DNA of 64,000 nt, taken from an uncultured Helicobacter sp. Lineage in GTDB: Bacteria; Campylobacterota; Campylobacteria; Campylobacterales; Helicobacteraceae. The position numbers and the translations under genes are program-made. The notes under the pieces were generated by a model. It was given only the letters and a program-made list of their open reading frames with translations, searched no databases and was not told the DNA's origin. The number at the start of each line of letters is the position of its first letter. Positions within the stretch are counted from its first letter, which is position 1. Positions 59,220-64,000 of the stretch are shown here, piece by piece. Location of the stretch: assembly GCA_944325775.1 (NCBI GenBank), contig CALVBL010000001.1, forward strand, positions 1 to 64,000. Reading direction: 5' to 3'.

Positions 59220-61004
59220 TTAAGGAGATTTAAAATCCCCTTGGAGATCTGTCCTCTCCAGATAGCCCTCACTCACAAGCATTTCTACGATTTCTTTAAA
59301 TATCGGTGCAGCAGTGCGTCCGCCATAATAATCGTTTTGGATATGGGATTCAAACACTACCACGCCGATGGTATAAGTGCGCTTAGAATCTTTGGCAAAC
59401 CCAAAAAACGAGCCATTGTATTGATCGATGTATTCGCCATTTTTGGCAATTTTTGCCGTGCCGGTCTTGCCCCCCACGATTACATTTTCTACAAGCGCGG
59501 GCTTGCCCGTGCCTTTTTGCACCACTTGGATCAGCAGATCCTCTACCTTGTGCGCGATGTTTGGCGAGAGAATCTGTATAGGTGTGGGTGTGGGGAGATT
59601 GTATCGTTGTGAATCTTGCGCGCTAATGTATTGAGTAATGCGTGGGGTGGGCAAATATCCGCCATTGCTGAAACTCGCATACGCACGCATAAGCTGCATA
59701 AATGTCGTCTGCAATCCATACCCATAGCTTATCGTTGCCTTAGTCGCTTCCTCGATATTGAGACGACGCACGCTGGGGATCGTGCCGCGCTTTTCATAAG
59801 GCAGATCGATCCCGCTAAGCTCTGAAAATCCAAAGGCTTTGAGCGCGGTATGAATCTCCTTAGAGCTTAGAGTCGCGGCGAGCTTTACCATACCGATATT
59901 ACTAGATCGGAGCAAAATATCCTCTGGCGTGCCTTTAGCTAGGACACTGCTATCGCGTATCGTGTAGTTGCGTAGCTTATACACGCCCCCTTCTAGATCG
60001 ATGATTTGTGTGGGGTCGATTCTATTTTTTTCAAGCAAGATCGCATAGATGATGGGCTTAATCGTGCTGCCGGGCTCATAGACACGCTCTAGTGCACTTA
60101 GATTCAAAAACGAATAATCCCTTATCTCACGCAAAGCACTGGGATTGAAACGATTAGAAGTCGCAAGTGCCAAAAACCGCCCACTATATGAATCCATCAC
60201 GCCAGCGATGACTTCTTGGACATTGTAGCGGGATTTCGCCCTATCGAGAATCTCCTCAAGCTTGTGCTGCACGCGCAGAGGGATACTTAGTGTCACATCA
60301 AACCCGTCTTGACGCATTTTTTTGATCGCCTCCTTGTCGATGATGACATTAAAGCCCACATCGCGCTTGCCCACGATCTCGCCATCTTGCTTGGAAGCTA
60401 GAATATCGTTGTAGTATTTTTCCACACCCTTTAGTCCATACACACGCGTGATCCCATCGATCTCGCCCTTTTTGACATAGCCGATGAGTGGCTCTAGCAG
60501 GCTCTTATAAGGATAGGCGCGGTTATTGCCACTGACTTCTATGCTAAGTCCTTGTTTGGGGATCACCACGCCCTTGGCATTTTCGTATTCCCTAAACACA
60601 TCATAACGCAACAAAATGAGATTGAGTTTTTTGAGATTGGTGGCGATGCTATTGTTGAGATTATAAGAGAGCACAACACTGCCTTTGGCGCGAAATTTGT
60701 TCTCAATCTCACCCTTTGGTATCCCGCTATAAATCGAAAAGAGGTTGATAAAAAGTTCTTTTTTGTCTGGATCAATGCTTTGGGTATTTATGCTTGCTTT
60801 ATAGAGATTGGAGCTAGAGGCGACCTCAAAACCATCAAGACTAAAAATCGAACCCCTAAGTGCGGTATCAATCTTAGTGCTTTGGAGTGTGGGGATTTTG
60901 CGTGGGGTTACGATTTTGACATAAACGATAGAGAGAAAGATGATAAAACACGCAAGAAGAATAAAAAAAATACCTAAAATGACAGAGACTCTTTTATTTT
61001 CCAT
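59220..61004 (-). CDS. ftsI: septal peptidoglycan transpeptidase (PBP3)
   Basis: 594 residues, class B penicillin-binding protein. One N-terminal helix (SVILGIFFILLACFIIFL), PBP dimer domain (residues about 45-210) and transpeptidase with Ser313 in YEPGSTIKPI, LRSSNIGMV (SxN) and GGKTGTAKI (KTG). Cross-links septal peptidoglycan during division. Downstream of fliE; gene order flgB-flgC-fliE-ftsI is the same as in H. pylori. Confidence 0.95.
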   Translation of the reverse strand: MENKRVSVILGIFFILLACFIIFLSIVYVKIVTPRKIPTLQSTKIDTALRGSIFSLDGFEVASSSNLYKASINTQSIDPDKKELFINLFSIYSGIPKGEIENKFRAKGSVVLSYNLNNSIATNLKKLNLILLRYDVFREYENAKGVVIPKQGLSIEVSGNNRAYPYKSLLEPLIGYVKKGEIDGITRVYGLKGVEKYYNDILASKQDGEIVGKRDVGFNVIIDKEAIKKMRQDGFDVTLSIPLRVQHKLEEILDRAKSRYNVQEVIAGVMDSYSGRFLALATSNRFNPSALREIRDYSFLNLSALERVYEPGSTIKPIIYAILLEKNRIDPTQIIDLEGGVYKLRNYTIRDSSVLAKGTPEDILLRSSNIGMVKLAATLSSKEIHTALKAFGFSELSGIDLPYEKRGTIPSVRRLNIEEATKATISYGYGLQTTFMQLMRAYASFSNGGYLPTPRITQYISAQDSQRYNLPTPTPIQILSPNIAHKVEDLLIQVVQKGTGKPALVENVIVGGKTGTAKIAKNGEYIDQYNGSFFGFAKDSKRTYTIGVVVFESHIQNDYYGGRTAAPIFKEIVEMLVSEGYLERTDLQGDFKSP

Positions 61005-61035
61005 AGTGCTTTGATGCGCGCATTTAGTGCAAGGA

Positions 61036-61362
61036 TCACACTTGTGTGCGCAAGATTTCTTTGTAAGCGTTGATGGCTTTGTTGCGAACCTCTAGCATTA
61101 CTTTCATACTATTTTCAGCTTTTGAGATCGCGATGGCGGCTTGATGCAGGTCTTTGATCTGCCCTGTCGCCATATCGGCTAGAGCTTTTTCGGAAGTCTG
61201 CTGCTGGGTATTGACAGCATCGATGGTATTTGTGAGTGTTTGAGCGAAATCAAGTCCATCCTTGGTAGTAGGGATAGGTGTGCCTGTCTTGCTCACACTG
61301 GGATTGATATCTGGTTTGATGATATCGCTTCTAATCACGCCAAATTGACTTATTTCAGCCAT
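61036..61362 (-). CDS. fliE: flagellar hook-basal body protein FliE
   Basis: 108 residues. GLDFAQTLTNTIDAVNTQQQ and AISKAENSMKVMLEVRNKAI, then NAYKEILRTQV, are FliE signatures. Joins the MS ring to the proximal rod. 13 bases after flgC. Confidence 0.95.
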   Translation of the reverse strand: MAEISQFGVIRSDIIKPDINPSVSKTGTPIPTTKDGLDFAQTLTNTIDAVNTQQQTSEKALADMATGQIKDLHQAAIAISKAENSMKVMLEVRNKAINAYKEILRTQV

Positions 61363-61375
61363 TTCTCTCTCCTAA

Positions 61376-61870
61376 CTATGCTTGAAACATACTAATCGCA
61401 TTACTCGCCATATTTTTCGCACTCTGGAATGCGCTCACATTGGCTTGGTAAGCTCTTGTCGCTTCTATCAAATCGGCCATTTCCACTACCGGATTAACAT
61501 TTGGATACGCCACATAGCCTTCAGAGTTCGCATCTGGGTGGCTTGGATCGTATTTCATCAGTGGCTGGCGATCATCACGCACGATTTTATGAATATACAC
61601 GCTCATTATAGCAGGTTTTGGCTCTTTTCCCAAATCCCCCTCATCTAGCGGATCCTCATAACGCAGTTGATTATTGTCCTTACCCAAACGCTCGTTTAAG
61701 ATCTTGTTAAAATCAAATGCGCGAAACACCACCTCACGCCTTCTATAGGGTCCGCCTTCATCGGTGCGTGTAGTATTAGCGTTGGCGATGTTTGAAGAGA
61801 TGATATTGGTGCGCACTCTTTGGGCAGAAAGTCCATAGCCGCTGATATCAAAGCTTGATAAAAATGACAT
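61376..61870 (-). CDS. flgC: flagellar proximal rod protein FlgC
   Basis: 164 residues. SFDISGYGLSAQRVRTNIIS, NIANANTTRTDEGGPYRRRE and the end ADLIEATRAYQANVSAFQSA are the rod-protein N- and C-terminal helices. 10 bases after flgB. Confidence 0.96.
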   Translation of the reverse strand: MSFLSSFDISGYGLSAQRVRTNIISSNIANANTTRTDEGGPYRRREVVFRAFDFNKILNERLGKDNNQLRYEDPLDEGDLGKEPKPAIMSVYIHKIVRDDRQPLMKYDPSHPDANSEGYVAYPNVNPVVEMADLIEATRAYQANVSAFQSAKNMASNAISMFQA

Positions 61871-61880
61871 ATCCTAATCC

Positions 61881-62315
61881 TTATATATTTTTTCCAGAAT
61901 CTAGCGCATAGCTAAAAATCCCTTTGTGACGTCTAAGTGCACTTGTGAGGGCTTGATACATTACGCTATTCTTACCCATTTCACTTGTCTCCACATCGAG
62001 ATCCACACTATTGCCATCATTGCGCGCAAGATGCCCATCACGCAAAAACATATCTGCCTTGTCTTGCTCACTACGCTTGCCATCCATATGCAAGGGTGAG
62101 GTTTTTAGCATTGGTAGCTCTCTGTCGATGTGTTTTTTAAACACCTTGTTGCTTTCCCTAGCGAGATATTGCTCGAAATTAATATCCTTTGGGCGATAAA
62201 AGGGCGTATCGACATTAGCGATGTTTGAAGAGATGAGATCCTGACGCAACGAACGATAATCCAACGCCTTATATACGAGTGGATAGACTATTGATGTATC
62301 TTTGAGGGCTTCCAT
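61881..62315 (-). CDS. flgB: flagellar proximal rod protein FlgB
   Basis: 144 residues; ATG 62315 has AAGGAA 7 bases upstream. LVYKALDYRSLRQDLISSNI, ANVDTPFYRPKDINFEQYLA and a C-terminal MYQALTSALRRHKG match FlgB. First gene of the rod operon under the sigma54 promoter at 62352-62369. Confidence 0.95.
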   Translation of the reverse strand: MEALKDTSIVYPLVYKALDYRSLRQDLISSNIANVDTPFYRPKDINFEQYLARESNKVFKKHIDRELPMLKTSPLHMDGKRSEQDKADMFLRDGHLARNDGNSVDLDVETSEMGKNSVMYQALTSALRRHKGIFSYALDSGKNI

Positions 62316-62351
62316 GCACTTTCCTTGTATAGATATGATTTGGTATATTTT

Positions 62352-62369
62352 AAGCAAAATCTATGCCAA
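62352..62369 (-). promoter_or_regulatory. sigma54 (RpoN) promoter of flgB
   Basis: Minus strand reads TTGGCATAGATTTTGCTT: GG and GC ten bases apart, close to the TGGCAC-N5-TTGC consensus. 36 bases upstream of flgB. Rod genes are RpoN/FlgR-controlled in Helicobacter. Confidence 0.85.
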
Positions 62370-62379
62370 GAGCATCATC

Positions 62380-63095
62380 TCATTGTATTAGTCTCTCATA
62401 TTCTTGCGGTGTTCCGCAAAACACAATCTCCTCCAAGTTGATTTTGTGATAGCGCACATCACCTCCCTGTTGTATGAGATAATTATACATAGGAGCTATA
62501 TAGAGTTCGTTTTTGGTAAAATCCCCTCTTTTTTGCATACGCCAAAAAATCTCCCTAAAATCCCCGCTATTTTTGAAATAATACAATCCGCTGCTACAAA
62601 GATTTGAGATTCTCTGCTTTTCTGCTGTCTTTGCTACTTTGCAAAATCCCTCATCGCTTGGTAACACAAAACTCCACTGATCCCCCTCTGCCTCAAATAC
62701 CTCTAAATAACAGCCACATCAAACGCAATAGGTAGGGCAAAATTTGGTCTAAATGTATCGATATTAAACACCAAAATGCTTTCATCATCTGCTATCATAG
62801 CCCGCTCTAGCCCAAGAGCCACTGTGTGCGCCTGTCCCAAAGTGCAGCCCTCCAAAACCACACTTTGATACAATCCCAAAGACAATTTCTCACACTCTGC
62901 TGCGATAAAATCCTGCGTATTTTGTATATCCCTATAGACAAACACAATCTTGCTTTGATTAAAATACCTGCTAAAGCCACCAACAGCATTGGCAAACACG
63001 CTGCTCCCCTTTATGTCCAGCATATACTTGGGTTTTGTATAGCCAGCCTTTGTGAATCTCGAGCTAAGCCCAGCCATAGGAAAAATAATGGTCAT
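62380..63095 (-). pseudogene. sugar/choline nucleotidyltransferase, frameshifted
   Basis: The first frame (63095-62703) reads IIFPMAGLSSRFTKAGYTKP and LVFNIDTF, a nucleotidyltransferase fold like GlmU/LicC. It stops at TAG 62703 after FDVAVI. The rest is in another frame: CYLEVFEAEGDQWSFVLPSD, GLYYFKNSGDFREIF and GTPQEYERL at the C-terminus. A 1-base insertion or 2-base deletion near 62705-62720 would rejoin a protein of about 238 residues. No long homopolymer at the break. It overlaps the upstream kinase gene by 4 bases, so the pair probably made and attached a phospho-group precursor. Confidence 0.75.
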
Positions 63096-64000
63096 ATCTC
63101 ATCTCCGAAAAACTCTTCATAAAGCCTAAAGGCATTGGCAAAAAACGCCATTTGCTTTGTCTTAGAATCATTATGCAAGGGCAACATAGACAAAAATAAG
63201 TGAATCACTAAAGCATATATCTCCTTATCGACAGAAAAAATCTCCAAAAATACATTTTGTATTTGCGCTATGGCTTGATTGCCGTGTATGATGCACTCTA
63301 TTGAATCTCCCTCAAATTTGCAGTCATAAAATCCAGCCACGATAAAATCATACAACCCAAAAACCGAATGAGTGAGTTTGGCTATATCATATTTGTAGTC
63401 CCCATACATACTGATGTTTTCCTTAAAATCCATACCTCTTGGGTCAAAAGTCTTGATCATATTTGCTCTAAAGTCATACATAATGTTACTAAAACAAAAA
63501 TCGCCGTGAATAATACTAAACTCCTGCTTATCGCATAAATAGCGATCAAGCACATCAAGTATGCGCAAAAGCGAAGGAAATTGTCTGCCATTAACCCTCC
63601 AAGGCTGTTCCAGAGAAAGAGCGTGTTGTCTAGCAAATTCTTCTAGTCTCTGCAGTGCTTTAGCCTTATAATCGAAGCTCAGACAAATCTCATTGGCTGT
63701 GGGTTTAAAAGAGTGCAAACGCCTCATAAACTCCTGCACAGATTCTAGAATCTTCCTCCAAGTGTATGTGGGCAAATTCCCAAACACAAAGAGTTCTGCA
63801 AGCGTGTTATTATACAGATACTCGACCCCATAGCCCTCTGCATTTTTTACAAACCTCGGTGTGTAGCCTAGTAGCTCCCTAGGGAGATTCTCAAACCAAA
63901 AGCACTCCGCTTCTATCTTTTTGCTCCAAGTAGAGGTTTTTGTATAGAGCCAACCCTCAATAGCCATTTGGTTAAATACTCTTTGTGTGCCAATGATCTT
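63092..64000 (-). CDS. phosphotransferase (choline-kinase-like), 5' end outside
   Basis: Open to the window edge: 291 residues from ATG 63967, but the frame continues upstream (KIIGTQRVFNQ), so the true start lies beyond 64000. Motifs of the aminoglycoside/choline kinase fold: FSIIHGDFCFSNIMYD (catalytic HGD-x4-N) and TFDPRGMDF (the metal Asp). Similar proteins sit next to nucleotidyltransferases in capsule and LPS loci and phosphorylate a small substrate. Substrate unknown. Confidence 0.8.
   Translation of the reverse strand, partial: KIIGTQRVFNQMAIEGWLYTKTSTWSKKIEAECFWFENLPRELLGYTPRFVKNAEGYGVEYLYNNTLAELFVFGNLPTYTWRKILESVQEFMRRLHSFKPTANEICLSFDYKAKALQRLEEFARQHALSLEQPWRVNGRQFPSLLRILDVLDRYLCDKQEFSIIHGDFCFSNIMYDFRANMIKTFDPRGMDFKENISMYGDYKYDIAKLTHSVFGLYDFIVAGFYDCKFEGDSIECIIHGNQAIAQIQNVFLEIFSVDKEIYALVIHLFLSMLPLHNDSKTKQMAFFANAFRLYEEFFGDEI

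Noticed and set aside
1..64000. CRISPR arrays, transposases and integrases
   Set aside because: No regularly spaced repeats and no DDE or tyrosine recombinase motifs were found on reading the translated frames.

Overview
The window looks like chromosomal DNA of an enterohepatic-type Helicobacter (Campylobacterota). The evidence is gene content and order. ftsI, fliE, flgC and flgB lie in one row as in H. pylori. The four-subunit porGDAB pyruvate:ferredoxin oxidoreductase, a Helicobacter-type SpoT, cysteine-rich Sel1/Hcp proteins, PseC for pseudaminic acid, an AddB nuclease and homopolymer contingency tracts are all present. An nrfHA nitrite-ammonification pair, which H. pylori lacks, points away from the gastric species. 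Base composition is moderate and the word AGAATCTA/TAGATTCT is conspicuously common both in genes and between them.

Layout. 1-3.7 kb (mostly minus) is an eroded stretch: a Tat-signal alcohol dehydrogenase fragment, remnants of an N-6 DNA methylase, a Tat aldo/keto reductase lying between two near-identical 51-bp repeats, a frameshifted coiled-coil gene, a lipoprotein and a TM2 protein. 3.8-11 kb (plus) has an HTH protein, a frameshifted LysE exporter, a large Sel1-like protein, trpE-trpG, fliR and an acetyltransferase. 11.1-19 kb is a tight plus-strand housekeeping run: rpoZ, spoT, tyrS, a nitronate-monooxygenase-like gene, an N-acetylmuramoyl-L-alanine amidase, a membrane protein and an Hcp-like protein. 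19.4-23.4 kb has a periplasmic beta-propeller, a VWA lipoprotein, a four-tRNA operon (Pro, His, Arg, Arg) and ridA.

24.1-29.0 kb is the most unusual region. An outer-membrane barrel gene and a Sec-exported C39-type cysteine peptidase run leftward. They diverge from a small secreted peptide whose propeptide carries a double-glycine-leader-like motif, followed by three tandem paralogous outer-membrane proteins. A 34-bp perfect palindrome and a T14 tract placed before a TATAAT box lie between these genes. I read this as a candidate peptide maturation/export system in which the C39 protease acts in the periplasm instead of being fused to an ABC transporter.

29.5-36.3 kb is anaerobic metabolism (porGDAB, nrfHA) with pgeF. 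36.6-50 kb and 55-64 kb hold surface-glycan genes (methyltransferases, GT9 enzymes, PseC, WaaF, FkbM, a GT-C membrane enzyme, a nucleotidyltransferase/kinase pair). Five of these carry poly-G/poly-C tracts of 9-10 bases; four read ON and one (FkbM) OFF in this sequence. Between them lie addB, tkt, glyQ, a DUF89 gene, a DUF3972-like gene, purE, rpsB and tsf. The right end has an AEC transporter, a decayed MFS gene, ftsI and the sigma54-driven flgB-flgC-fliE genes.

Intergenic gaps hold several families of short dispersed repeats (a two-hairpin element near 19.4 and 36.4 kb with a relative at 57 kb; a GAATCTA-N6-TAGATTC unit at 19.2, 43.9 and 57.0 kb). No CRISPR array, integrase, transposase or rRNA was seen.
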